From positions 358,233 to 418,232 of the forward strand of contig NW_019775791.1 in assembly GCF_001039355.2 (NCBI RefSeq): DNA of 60,000 bases, given 5' to 3'. Shown here one piece after another: positions 16,367 to 30,410 of the stretch. Under the pieces are notes generated by a model, which was not told the DNA's origin, did no database searches, and saw only the letters and a list, made by a program, of their open reading frames with translations. The stretch's first letter is position 1; the number at the start of each line of letters is the position of its first letter. A program made the translations under genes and the position numbers. The stretch comes from Lingula anatina. Its lineage: Eukaryota; Brachiopoda; Lingulata; Lingulida; Lingulidae.

Positions 16367-19300
16367 CTAAATAGCGGTGTTGCTGATGTGGCTGACACCG
16401 CCAATGGTATCCTGTGACGAGTGGAATCCAGCGTTCATGTTGCCCTGCTTGGACGACATCTCTTCCTGGGCTTTCACTATGGACGGCCGCCATACAATGG
16501 GGTCCGGCTTAGTTAGACGGACAACCCTCTGGAAATGAATAATTGTTGGGTTATTAATCCGTAACTTTACGAAAACTACTTCCTAATTTTATGACTAACT
16601 TATCCTTAGTCATTAGCTACCTGGATGAAAACGGACATACGCATATATAGCTTGACCGCAATGAACAGAAATTATTTGGAGGATGTGAGTAATTTTAATG
16701 CGGTTAAAGAGAGAGAGCATCATATGATATAATTAGACATCATACAGGTATCTTGGCTATCTAATGTAATTTTTTAAAAAAAATACCGGAATTAAATAAG
16801 CATTAGCTTAGGGCTGAGTCAACTCAAACGATACTTCCTTTTACAATTAAAATGGAGGACATTAATCATTTTTGCGCCGTCATACAAAAGTGACATTACT
16901 AGATTTTCCACATTTTACGCCTACAATCATCATAAAACTGCGCCATTTTACCTCCATGAAAGAAGCGCCGTCCTCATTGGTTTTGTAGTCCTTCCATATC
17001 CTGTATGCGGCAACCACTGGTACGATGGCCACGGAGATAACGGCCATAATCCAACCTAAACCTTGGGCCCAGGGAGGGAGGACATAACCACCGTATTCTA
17101 GTGGCGTGAACTCGATGAAGTTGAAGATCAGAATAGCCTGAAATCATATAAAATGTCATATATGTGAAAAAAACACCATTTGAAAAATTACATGACCAGG
17201 ATATGATGTCATATGACGCGTAACTTTGTGTGAAATGTACCGCAGGTGGTTTAAGATGTAAGAACAGCGTCTTAGTGGTACCAGTATTACTTACAAAGAG
17301 TAGAATTGGAGCCACGATCGTCCACAGCACCCACCAATACCAGCCATTACAAGATGGCCGGAACCCAATCATTTGTTCCATGTCGTTCATCATTCGTTTG
17401 GCTCCTGGAAATAGGGAACATTGACTTTAAGAAAAAGAGATAAAAATATTCATATGAAACTCAAAATTCCACAATTAATACATTGTAAGCAACACAAAGG
17501 AATATAATAAATTCCATTTTCCGCCAAACCGGCGGTTGTAGCAATTATTGTGAAATCTGTGCTGGCCATCCGTGCTGTCCTTCATGAATCATAAATGGCT
17601 ACCCCGCCTAATAATCTTTTATGAGATTATTACAAAAAGGACACTTAAAAAAACAATCTACTAACTTTGAATGTCGAAACGGATTCATTAACCATTAGAA
17701 AGTATGGAAAAATCGACGTTTACCCCATGATAATCAGTTTAATGGCACTTTTCCCGCCAAAATGAAGTGTTGCTAACCATTTAATCTTTAACATTTAACG
17801 TTATAGGTGTGGGCAGTCCGTTTTTAATACGTAAAGATAAAGCGTCTTGTTGAAATTACTTTAATTTTCAGCCATTTAAAGATAAGAAACCCTGATGCAT
17901 TTTGCTGAAAAAAGATGAATTTCTTTAAATTAAATGAACTCTTATGTTCCACAAACTCGAATACTAGCACTTACCGTACACCCACGCAAACACCAGAGTC
18001 TCCACGAATCCTATCAGTACCAAGGACCATCCTGCCGAGTAATAGCTGACCAGCTCTTCCCAGTATATACCGCCCTGAAACGTACGCAATTCAAAACTTA
18101 AACTCTACCTTTAAAATGGAAATTTATTATATTTATTGGATTTCGTTTTTAAAGTTTTCGGCTAAAATAAACGACGTTTAATCCGATATCCCTTTCTACT
18201 CCTATATCTTTTCCCTGGCTTTGTCCTCACCTGTGCACACATAGGCAGTCCCAGTAAGAAGAGCACTACACAGATCACCCCAGCAACCAATGGCTTGACC
18301 CTCCTCAGTCTGGGCCATACATCCAGAACTGCCGTCTGGATGGCTTCGATTCCTGCAAACTGGAAGAAACAGAACATTGTTAACGTGGTTTCAGATAGTT
18401 TGCATGGTGGCCAACTTTTACAGAGCAATTATGATGGCGTCAATGGGCCCTACGTTATGTTTGGCGATTTGAGGGACTTTTCTCAGAAACCAATTGAAAA
18501 TTACTTAGAACAATACAGAATAGATTGGTTTAAAGAACACTTAAGGCGTGCCTACCTGGCTGTCAAGACCGAGCAACAACAACATAAAGAAGAACAAAAA
18601 CGACCAGAGTGGTGCCACAGGGAGCCGGGTGACAACTTCAGGGTAGGCAATGAACGCCAACCCGGACCCAGAGGTAGCCACTTCTGAGACATCCTTCCCC
18701 AGCTCGTGGGCCATAAAGCCAAGGATGGAGAAAATGGCGAATCCCGCGAAGAAACTGGTGAAACAGTTGCCAAGGGCAACTATCAAGGCATCTCTGAAGA
18801 ACAAAATAAATAAAACGGAAAATCACAAAGAGTTTGCTTCAAGTGCTCAGTAATAGAATCTGTCAACATTGCAAGTAGAAAAGCCAGGTTTACAAACTTT
18901 TTACAATGGCATGCCCGCATCAACGCGTAATGCCTACTTGAAATGAAAAGACACAAATGAACTACATTGATGGTGACAACAGGCATTTTATGAGGGGCGG
19001 TTTGACATAAAATGAACAAAAGAACCTACCTGAACACGTTATTGTTAAATTTATTGTAACTTGAAAAGGTCATCAATCCGCCCATACCAACGCTGAGAGA
19101 AAAGAAGATCTGGCCTGCAGCGTCTCCCCATACCTAACACGAAAATAACGGAAAAGAATTCAGTAACGACATACATAATGGTAATAATCAACTTTATGGC
19201 GCGTAGCATCTATTTTCACTAGAAAATATGCCCTAGATCTTTCGAAACTGCGACAAAGGCCTATCATTGACTTGCAAAAATTGGTTCAAATGGACGATGC

Positions 19301-22300
19301 AAAATGCTTTAGGACAAAAAGATAGTTTCCTTACCTTGGGAACCAGCAATAATTCCCACTTTGGTTTCAGATAGAATTCAATGCCCTTCCCAGCGCCCTC
19401 TAGTGTCACTCCGCGGAAGAAGAAGATGATCAGAATGACGTAGGGGAAAGTGGCAGTGAAGTATACAGCCTGGAAACAGAGCCGACAATATTTTGAAATG
19501 TTCATAACATTTGACTGAAAACCATTCATCCTATCAAATTACCGTCAGTTGTAGCAAAAATTCATAAATGGAACTAAATGTAGTAAGTTTTAAACATTGA
19601 TGCAAGCCATTTACAACTGATTGGGATATTTTTGTACTGTAGAATGTACACAGAGATTCGAGAACAAAACATGAGGCAAAATCGCCCATTCTAACAATAA
19701 TAGTTAATAGTGTTAACTTGTTTCTTACCTTTCCTGATGATTTGATTCCCTTCAGAATACAAAGATAGACCAGTATCCAGGCCAGCAGTAGAGTGAGGGA
19801 CAGCTCCCAAGATAAGCTACCCATATCTTCAATACTGTCAGAACGGTTCAACATGCGAATACTGGCAGAAGATGAAAGAAATAGTTGTTTATTCATATGG
19901 AATATTTTGACAGGAAAACGCAACGTATTTCAAAATAAGGAAATAATATTAGGCGCGTACTAGTCCGCGTACGCGTACAAAAGAAAAAATATTATAGCAT
20001 GCGAATTATAAATCACTCCAATACTGACATACAATCCTATCGAACTCTATTTCTATTAAACAAGTCGTCATCATTTGCAAACGGGTAAGCGAACAAGGTT
20101 TATAGTTGGATCAACTTACTTAAAGAATTCTTCGGGGGCGGTCGTGTTCTTCAGAGTCAAGTTCTTGATTTCTGGGTTTTCTATGAGCATCTCCGGGCTG
20201 TAACAGGTCTGGTTAAACCACGTGCCATTACTGTCCTCGCACGGTTTGGCTTCTTTCTTAGAGTAACAATCTGCAATTGATGACATTTTGATTTGTAAAA
20301 TACTACCTACACTGATGCTGCAGTTAGGAACAAAAAAAGTCATTAACTCTCTCTCTCTCTCTCTGTTAATTTGTAAAATGATACTTTGAGTATTTAAGTA
20401 ATTAAAAATCTTGTTTTTAAGAATATGGTCATCATAGATCAATCAGAAGATAACCTTCGCCAGTTGAATAAACCAAGTAATGATCTAGCTAAATTTCCAT
20501 TATGTTTCGCTATTCACAGTTTTGGCCTCTTATATTTCAGATAACATATATCAATTTAACTATAGGATAAAAGTTTGTTTCTAACTTTGATATCCAAAAA
20601 TACGTGTCTCTTTTCAGTGATATATATATAGTGTCAGACCAAGGAATGGCGACTATATGTCATCGGCTCTTTTTAGTGTTTTGGGTGTTTTTTTTTCAGC
20701 TTTGTTATTTCCTTGTTCTGAAGAAGAGCTATCTCAAGTTATGTGCTGGCAGACACTGATATAAAAAGAACGTGCTCATTACAATTATTGCCTAGTTTTA
20801 GCTATTTCAGACCGCAAATATTACCCCACCACAAGCTAAAAGTGCATCTAGAGCATCTTTTATTTCAGGTTTTTGTGAATATCTGAATTCGTCACAGTAT
20901 GTTTAATATTATTTTCCATTATCTACCAAGTACCGTACTCGTGGATACTGTAGCCCTTTGTTCAGCTGACACACAATATTTACCGCAGTCTATTCCTCGT
21001 CTTCTCTGTACATCAAATTGAAAGGTCTCAGATCGGGTATCTTATTGTGAGGAACTCATACATATTGAATTAAAATGATATAATATTTCTATCCGAGGGC
21101 CGTAGTCACTAAAAGTTTGCTTTAACTTCAAGAAAGAAAATGACTTCTAAATTACATTCATGTATCTGCAGGCAAAGTAGCCGAATGGTTTTGAACTAAA
21201 AAATGACAAACTTTCGGGTCTACGTTCATTTATGAAGCCAATAACATTATCTAGGTCATTGATGGAACGCTCCCCTATACCGTTATGTAGACAATAGCGG
21301 TGACTGTCCAGCGGAGTATGAACTAGGGGTGCGCAAAACATAATGTGTCGGCTCTCTTTGAAGTGGACGGTCCGGCAGCAGGGGATGGGCAATATAGCAC
21401 TCTCCCTGTTGAATTTGGTCACCTCAGTAATAATTAACCGCCGGAACGGTGAAGACAGTATATTTCAAACTCTGAACATTGCCATTCTCATCATCAAACC
21501 GTCCATCCCTCTAAATTAGATTCCATCCCTCTAAATTAAATGAAAGTAAATCGCTCGGATTGGACGCAACATTTTGGAATGTCTACTGAATCNGAGTTGC
21601 TAACCATTTGATCTTTAACATTTAACGTTATAGGTGTGTGCAGTCCGTTTTTAATACGTAAAGATAAAGCGTCTTGTTGAAATTACTTTTATTTTCAGCC
21701 ATTTAAAGATAAGAAACCCTGATGCATTTTGCTGAAAAAAGATGAATTTCTTTAAATTAAATGAACTCTTATGTTCCACAAACTCGAATACTAGCACTTA
21801 CCGTACACCCACGCAAACACCAGAGTCTCCACGAATCCTATCAGTACCAAGGACCATCCTGCCGAGTAATAGCTGACCAGCTCTTCCCAGTATATACCGC
21901 CCTGAAACGTACGCAATTCAAAACCTAAACTGTACCTTTAAAATGGAAATTTATTGTATTTTTTTGGATTTCGTTTTTAAAGTTTTCGACTAAAATAAAC
22001 GACGTTTAATCCGATATTCCTTTCTACTCCTATATATTTTCCCTGGCTTTGTCCTCACCTGTGCACACATAGGCAGTCCCAGTAAGAAGAGCACTACACA
22101 GATCACCCCAGCAACCAATGGCTTGACCCTCCTCAGTCTGGGCCAGACATCCAGAACTGCCGTCTGGATGGCTTCGATTCCTGCAAACTGGAAGAAACAG
22201 AACATTGTTAACGTGGTTTCAGATAGTTTGCATGGTGGCCAACTTTTACAGAGCAATTATGATGGCGTCAATGGGCCCTACGTTATGTTTGGCGATTTGA

Positions 22301-25300
22301 GGGACTTTTCTCAGAAACCAATTGAAAATTACTTAGAACAATACAGAATAGAATGGTTTAAAGAACACTTAAGGCGTGCCTACCTGGCTGTCAAGACCGA
22401 GCAACAACAACATAAAGAAGAACAAAAACGACCAGAGTGGTGCCACAGGGAGCCGGGTGACAACTTCAGGGTAGGCAATGAACGCCAACCCGGACCCAGA
22501 GGTCGCCACTTCTGAGACATCCTTCCCCAGCTCGTGGGCCATAAAGCCAAGGATGGAGAAAATGGCGAATCCCGCGAAGAAACTGGTGAAACAGTTGCCA
22601 AGGGCAACTATCAAGGCATCTCTGAAGAACAAAATAAATAAAACGGAAAATCACAAAGAGTTTGCTTCAAGTGCTCAGTAATAGAATCTGTCAACATTGC
22701 AAGTAGAAAAGCCAGGTTTACAAACTTTTTACAATGGCATGCCCGCATCAACGCGTAATGCCTACTTGAAATGAAAAGACACAAATGAACTACATTGATG
22801 GTGACAACAGGCATTTTATGAGGGGCGATTTGACATAAAATGAACAAAAGAACCTACCTGAACACGTTATTGTTAAATTTATTGTAACTTGAAAAGGTCA
22901 TCAATCCACCCATACCAACGCTGAGAGAAAAGAAGATCTGGCCTGCAGCGTCTCCCCATACCTAACACGAAAATAACGGGAAAGAATTCAGTAACGACAT
23001 ACATAATGGTAATAATCAACTTTATGGCGCGTAGCATCTATTTTCACTAGAAAATATGCCCTAGATCTTTCGAAACTGCGACAAAGGTCTATCATTGACT
23101 TGCAAAAATTGGTTCAAATGGACGATGCAAAATGCTTTCGGACAAAAAGATAGTTTCCTTACCTTGGGGACCAGCAGTAATTCCCACTTTGGTTTCAGAT
23201 AGAATTCAATGCCCTTGCCAGCGCCCTCTAGTGTCACTCCGCGGAAGAAGAAGATGATCAGAATGACGTAGGGGAAAGTGGCGGTGAAGTATACAGCCTG
23301 GAAACAGAGCCGACAATATTTTGAAATGTTCATAAAATTTGACTGAAAACCATTCATCCTATCAAATTACCGTCAGTTGTAGCAAAAATTCATAAATGGA
23401 ACTAAATGTAGTAAGTTTTAAACATTGATGCAAGCCATTTACAACTGATTGGGATATTTTTGTACTGTAGAATGTACACAGAGATTCGAGAACAAAACAT
23501 GAGGCAAAATCGCCCATTCTAACAATAATAGTTAATAGTGTTAACTTGTTTCTTACCTTTCCTGATGATTTGATTCCCTTCAGAATACAAAGATAGACCA
23601 GTATCCAGGCCAGCAGTAGAGTGAGGGACAGCTCCCAAGATAAGCTACCCATGTCTTCAATACTGTCAGAACGGTTCAACATGCGAATACTGGCAGAAGA
23701 TGAAAGAAATAGTTGTTTATTCATATGGAATATTTTGACAGGAAAACGCAACGTATTTCAAAATAAGGAAATAATAAGATAAGATAAGAGTTTATTCAGC
23801 CATTAATATATAAATATAAAATTCATATAAAACGGAAATTGGACTGCTATTCGGGTTACAAATTATAAATTAATAAATTATAAATTTCCATTTTTGTTGT
23901 TAAAATAAGACACAGCAGATGGGTAAAAACTCTTTAAAAACCTTTTAGATCCCTTAAAAGTTAAAAGCCTGCAGTTGCTCGGTAAAAATTTAAAAAGCCC
24001 ATGTGCGGGGTGGGTATAGTCAGACATGATTTTCTCTGTTTTTGTTACTGATCTATTAGTATAGATGGCACCTAGAGAGGGGAGTTCCAGACCGATGATT
24101 TTGCCGCACGTTGATGTGACCATATCTAGACGCTTGCGTTCTTCTACAGTGGCCCGCCCATACCATACTATGATTGCAAATGTTAATATACTTTCTATAA
24201 CGCATTTGTAAAAGTTTGCTAAAATCATTTCATTTGAAGTAAAATCCTTCAACTTTCTTAAAAAATATACCCTTTGCCTCGCTTTTTTTAACTGTTTGTC
24301 TATGTGGTCCTTCCATGTAAGTGAGCTATTGAATTCTACCCCCAGCAGTCTAAAATTAGCTACTTGCTTTACTGCAGTGCCACTGATATGAATGGGTTCT
24401 TTCACATTTCTGTTCTTTCTGAAGTCAACAATCATTTCCTTAGTCTTCTCTACATTCAGTAACAAATCGTTGTCTTTACACCATTGTACAACTGAGTTGA
24501 CATCATTTCTATACCAGGTCTCATCATTATCACTTATTAAGCCAATTAAAGTGGTGTCGTCTGCAAACTTCACGATGCAATTACTCTCATGAGATGAAAC
24601 ACAATCATACGTGAACAAGCTGTACAGACATGGTGACAGAACACAACCCTGAGGCGCACCTGTATTTAAAACCACAATATCAGAAGTACTTGTACCCACT
24701 TTCACAGCTTGTCTCCTGTCTAATAAAAAATCTAAAACCCAACTGCATAAAAATGAAGGAAATTTCAGTTCGTTTAAAAGCTTAGCATAAAGTTTTTGTG
24801 GAATAATGGTATTAAAAGCCGAGCTGTAGTCTATAAATAAGATCCTTGCGTATGTGTTTTTCTTATCTGCGTGTTCTAAAATGTTGTGTATGCACATACT
24901 AAGAGCGTCATCTACGCTTCTATTGCGTCTATATGCAAACTGAAAGGGATCAAGTGTCTCTGGTACGATGGTTTTAATATACGACAGAACAAGTTTCTCT
25001 AGAATTTTCATTGGAACTGGGGTCAACGCAACCGGACGGAGATCGTTTAGGCAAGAAACTGTTTTGGACTTCGGCACAGGAATGATAGTAGCTGTCTTCC
25101 ATGCCCGCGGAACTCGTTGGGAAAGCAGCGATAGATTGTAAATATCCGTGAATACGTGTGCCAGTTGTGGTGCACATGTCTTTAGAAGCCTTGGCGAAAT
25201 ACCATCTGGTCCAGATGACTTGTGTGCGTCGAGGCCCATAAAATGACACTGAACCTGCCATTTCTGAACAGAAAAGGGCGGTGGGTCATGTGGATGTGCA

Positions 25301-27965
25301 TTTAGTGGAGCCGATCTTAAGTCCGAGTTGTTGGCAATGTCAAACCTAGCGTAAAATTCATTCAGCTTGTCGGGAAGTGCTGTGTCGTCGTCACTCAGTA
25401 CGTGTTTTGGACCTTTGTATTTAGTGAGTGATGACATGTTTGACCATAGCTGTCTTACGTTATTGGTCTCAAACTTTTCTTCGAATTTCTTTTTAAAGTC
25501 TCTCTTGGCGTTCTTGATGGCCCATCGCAGGGTTGCTTTTAACTTCAGATAGTTTTCGGGGTGTTGTTCTTTGTTACGGTAGGCTACATCTTTTTCCTTA
25601 ATGAGCTTGCGGATCTTGTTGTTGCACCAGAGCTTGTTGTTAGTAAACAGCTTCACTTGCTTTCTCGGGACACACATTTCCTCACAGAATTGGATATAAC
25701 CAGTAACGGCATCAGTGTAGTTGTTAACGTCCTCAGTATCTCTGAATACCTCCCACTCGGTGGCCTCGAGCGTACTAGTCCGCGTACGCGTACAAAAGAA
25801 AAAATATTATAGCATGCGAATTATAAATCACTCCAATACTGACGTACAATCCTATCGAACTCTATTTCTATTAAACAAGTCGTCATCATTTGCAAACGGG
25901 TAAGCGAACAAGGTTTATAGTTGGATCAACTTACTTAAAGAATTCTTCGGGGGCGGTCGTGTTCTTCAGAGTCAAGTTCTTGATTTCTGGGTTTTCTATG
26001 AGCATCTCCGGGCTGTAACAGGTCTGGTTAAACCACGTGCCATTACTGTCCTCGCAGGGTTTGGCTTCTTTCTTAGAGTAACAATCTGCAATTGATGACA
26101 TTTTGATTTGTAAAATACTACCTACACTGATGCTGCAGTTAGGAACAAAAAAAGTCATTAACTCTCTCTCTCTCTGTTAATTTGTAAAATGATACTTTGA
26201 GTATTTAAGTAATTAAAAATCTTGTTTTTAAGAATATGGTCATCATAGATCAATCAGAAGATAACCTTCGCCAGTTGACTAAACCAAGTAATGATCTAAC
26301 TAAATTTCCATTATGTTTCGCTATTCACAGTTTTGGCCTCTTATATTTCAGATAACATATATCAATTTAACTATAGGATAAAAGTTTGTTTCTAACTTTG
26401 ATATCCAAAAATACGTGTCTCTTTTCAGTGATATATATATATAGTGTCAGACCAAGGAATGGCGACTATATGTCATCGGCTCTTTTTAGTGTTTTGGGTG
26501 TTTTTTTTTTTTTTTCAGCTTTGTTATTTCCTTGTTCTGAAGAAGAGCTATCTCAAGTTATGTGCTGGCAGACACTGATATAAAAAGAACGTGCTCATTA
26601 CAATTATTGCCTAGTTTTAGCTATTTCAGACCGCAAATATTACCCCACCACAAGCTAAAAGTGCATCTAGAGCATCTTTTATTTCAGGTTTTTGTGAATA
26701 TCTGAATTCGTCACAGTATGTTTAATATTATTTTCCATTATCTACCAAGTACCGTACTCGTGGATATTGTAGCCCTTTGTTCAGCTGACACACATTATTT
26801 ACCGCAGTCTATTCCTTGTCTTCTCTGTACATCAAATTGAAAGGTCTCAGATCGGGTATCTTATTGTGAGGAACTCATACATATTGAATTAAAATGATAT
26901 AATATTTCTATCCGAGGGCCGTAGTCACTAAAAGTTTGCTTTAACTTCAAGAAAGAAAATGACTTCTAAATTACATTCATGTATCTGCAGGCAAAGTAGC
27001 CGAATGGTTTTGAACGAAAAATGACAAACTTTCGGGTCTACGTTCATTTATGAAGCCAATAACATTATCTAGGTCATTGATGGAACGCTCCCCTATACCG
27101 TTATGTAGACAATAGCGGTGACTGTCCAGCGGAGTATGAAGTAGGGGTGCGCAAAACATAATGTGTCGGCTCTCTTTGAAGTGGACGGTCCGGCAGCAGG
27201 GGATGGGCAATATACAGTAGCACTCTCCCTGTCGAATTTGGTCACCTCAGTAATAATTAACCGCCGGAACGGTGAAGACAGTATATTTCAAACTCTGAAC
27301 ATTGCCATTCTCATCATCAAACCGTCCATCCCTCTAAATTAGATTCCATCCCTCTAAATTAAATGAAAGTAAATCGCTCGGATTGGACGCAACATTTTGG
27401 AATGTCTACTGAATGATCGTAGCAAATTCCATTCATTCAAGTAAGAATCTTAGTGGTCATTTAGTAATCGTAATCAAATCAATATATATCAATGTTATAA
27501 CCAATTTAAGGCTACAGAAATAAGCTATCCAGATTTAAAATAATTAACTGTAACTAAACCAGCCAGATTTAGAATGGTTATCTGTAAGTACAACCAAAAA
27601 CGGTAGGAAATCTGCCATACTTAGGCGCCTTCCCAAGCGCGGTGACACCTTCAAATTGTAACGATTTGCCAACTTAAGGGTAAGTCATGAATTAACCCAA
27701 AATATCTCTGATACATTTCATGGTATTTTTTGTTGACGGATACATCGGACAAGATATGAAACTCCTTGCACGTGTATCTTAACAAATACCCAGACTTTGA
27801 TAAAAGTGTAAGCTACGTTATGTAGTAGTATTTATTTATTAACGTGACATGTGATACGAGTACATCACCCGGCCTCATGGGCCTACAAGTCACCGTACTT
27901 TATACATACTGCAGTATATCAGAAACAGAGAATAATAATAATAGTAATAAAAAATAACAATCATA

Positions 27966-28007
<42 letters not shown>

Positions 28008-30374
28008 GAAGTTAAATAAACACTATAATTCATGGTATACTCAGCACATGTGCCGCCTTAAATAAAACTGTCTTAGACTTAAACTGTTTTTTAAATATGG
28101 GTATGTCATATGCCAGGTAACGTACGGGCAGTGCTAATATATAGACAAAGTATCAGGTGCGCTTTTGCTCATGACAGAGATCGCTGCTTATGGAATAGGA
28201 CCAAAAAAAGTAAGTTTTTCTAATCGCTCTGGGGAAACATAAGATATATCTATAGTTTTGATGAAAAAAATACAAAAGTTATTCCTTACATGGCGTGTTG
28301 TAATCGTGTTTGCAGCCATCCCAGGGAAGTTCTGATGTAAAGGATCCAAACATGTAATACATAGCCCATGCGATGATTACGTTGTAGTAGATACTCCCCA
28401 GAAAAGATATGATCAACATGCCCACGCCCACACCTGCAATAAAAATAGAAAAATCAATGTTATCAAACTGTACACAGTTTCACCTGTTCCCATACTTTGA
28501 AGATAGATGTTGTGAAAAAAAAACAGATTCTAATCATGCAAGGACAATTTAAAAAACTAGCGCTATGGGTACATCCTATTACTGACCTCGCATAATTTTA
28601 CCCAAGTTGTTTCGTGTAGGAGGGGAGACATTTGCATGTAATTTGGATAACAACGGAGCGTACAATTGAACTTAATGTAAAGTTTGTGTAAAGGGCAACA
28701 GATAATTAACCTTCCTGAGCCAGACCAGTGAACAACGTGCCATACCTTGGAGGAGAGGGCTACACATGAACACATCCAGAGGTCCACCACCTACGAACTG
28801 ACCAGAACTTAACTCCAGTAGAAATACGGGTAAGCCAACAAATGTCAACATCAAGAAGTAGGGGATTAAAAAAGCTCCTGAAATTTGGAAAGTGGAAAGG
28901 TGCGCAATAGAAACAATTCTATTTTTATAAATAAACTATTTGTTCACAACTTTCTCTTGGATAACTGCATACTGTATGAAAGTGAACATAGAGCCTTCGA
29001 AAGAAAGTTTAAATAAAATTTACAGTTAAATTTATAAAAAAAAAGTATCTAGATAAATGAATGCTAATTCTGCCTCCTCACCTCCACCATTGGTATAACA
29101 TAGATAAGGGAACCTCCAAACATTCCCCAGGCCTACGGCGTACCCCAGGCAGGACAGGATAAACTCTGCCTTGTTCCCCCAGTGACCACGTTCACTCTCT
29201 TCCTCAGCCGCCAAGGCGTCCGTGCTGGTGGCAAATTTCCCATCCGACACTGCATCACTGTACGACGGCGGGTACTACAGTAAAGAGAGTTGATGTCATT
29301 AAATGACAATATTGACAGTTTACTCAGAAGATACAAGTTTTACAGCATAGATATAGGAAAATTAAATGGCTTGATCGATACAGAGGGGAATTACCTAACA
29401 CAGTACGATCAGTTCAGGGAAAGGTTTGGGAATATAATAAATTATGCTGTGCGCAGTGAACAAAATTTAGAAATAAATGAATATTGATAATTTACCTGAA
29501 AAAATTGAGCTCCCTATAATTCCAACCCAATTTAAATGGTTACTAAAATTTACAAAACTTGGGAAACCTTTCTACAATATTTTGAATTCAAAGGAAATAA
29601 AAAAAAAAACAAATACAATGTCAAACTGGGAACTCCTTTTTAACGAACCTCTTACAGCTGAAGGGTGGAAATCTTGAATAACATTCCTTTCCAATGTACT
29701 TTAGATACTAAACCGCGCTGGTTTCAATTTAGAGTGTTAAAAGACTTTTAGCTGTGAACAATTTTTTACGAAATATTGGGATAAAAGACAGAGACCTGCT
29801 CCTTCTGTAACGAACACCCTGAAACTCTTCAACACTTATTTATTGAATGCAAAGTAATTACTCCCCTATGGGGAAAAATCCAAGACTGGTTCCACTTAAA
29901 GACTGGACAAATACTACAACTAACAGCAGCTGACATAATCCTAGGGATTCCAAATGAACTGCATTGCGCTTAACAGTTTGCTGATTTTAACAAAATTCAG
30001 TATATATAAATTTAAAATGAAAAACATTACTTTTATAGAAAGTATTAAAATAGAATGGAGACAGGTCTACATCGCAGAAAGAAATATAAATCTAAGAAAT
30101 ATGACAACAGACAAATTTAATAAGAAATGGAAAAAGTTGTATCCTCTCTTCTTGGTCTAAAATTTTCTATCTGCGAATGTTTTCCTGACAGGGTTTGATA
30201 GTGAGACACTTCTTATTTTTTATCTGTATTAGATCATAAAATTTTGTATTAGTTATCAAGTGTTAACAAATATTAGCTTTTCAACATATCGTTGTTGACA
30301 GATATTGTAAATGTCTGAGTGTTGGTGTGTGAAAGAGCAGTGAGTGAGAGAGATGTTTATTTAGTTACTTATCA

Positions 30375-30410
<36 letters not shown>

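Larger units (their letters stand above)
17770..21591. repeat. large duplicated block, copy A
   Basis: Matches 21593-27413 nearly base for base (offset 3827-3828, then 5815 beyond the LINE). It ends at a single 'n' (21592) immediately before the second copy begins. Differences are scattered single bases, a 1-bp indel, and microsatellite and poly-T length changes. This is what two unmerged haplotype contigs joined end to end look like. Confidence 0.92.
21593..27413. repeat. large duplicated block, copy B (with LINE)
   Basis: Second copy of the block at 17770-21591. It diverges from the first only by point changes, short repeat lengths and the LINE at 23777-25769. After ctactgaat the two sequences part, and copy B continues into the unique region with exons 4-1. 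Confidence 0.92.

Noticed and set aside
18295-18687. 130-aa + strand ORF (copy at 22123-22515)
   Set aside because: Runs antisense through SLC6 exons 9 and 10 and the intron between them; no independent support.
17975-26085. Genuine SLC6 tandem exon duplication or mutually exclusive exon cassettes
   Set aside because: Seven whole exons plus introns are about 99% identical, all exon differences are synonymous, and the junction is a single 'n'. Haplotype misassembly is simpler, though not proven.
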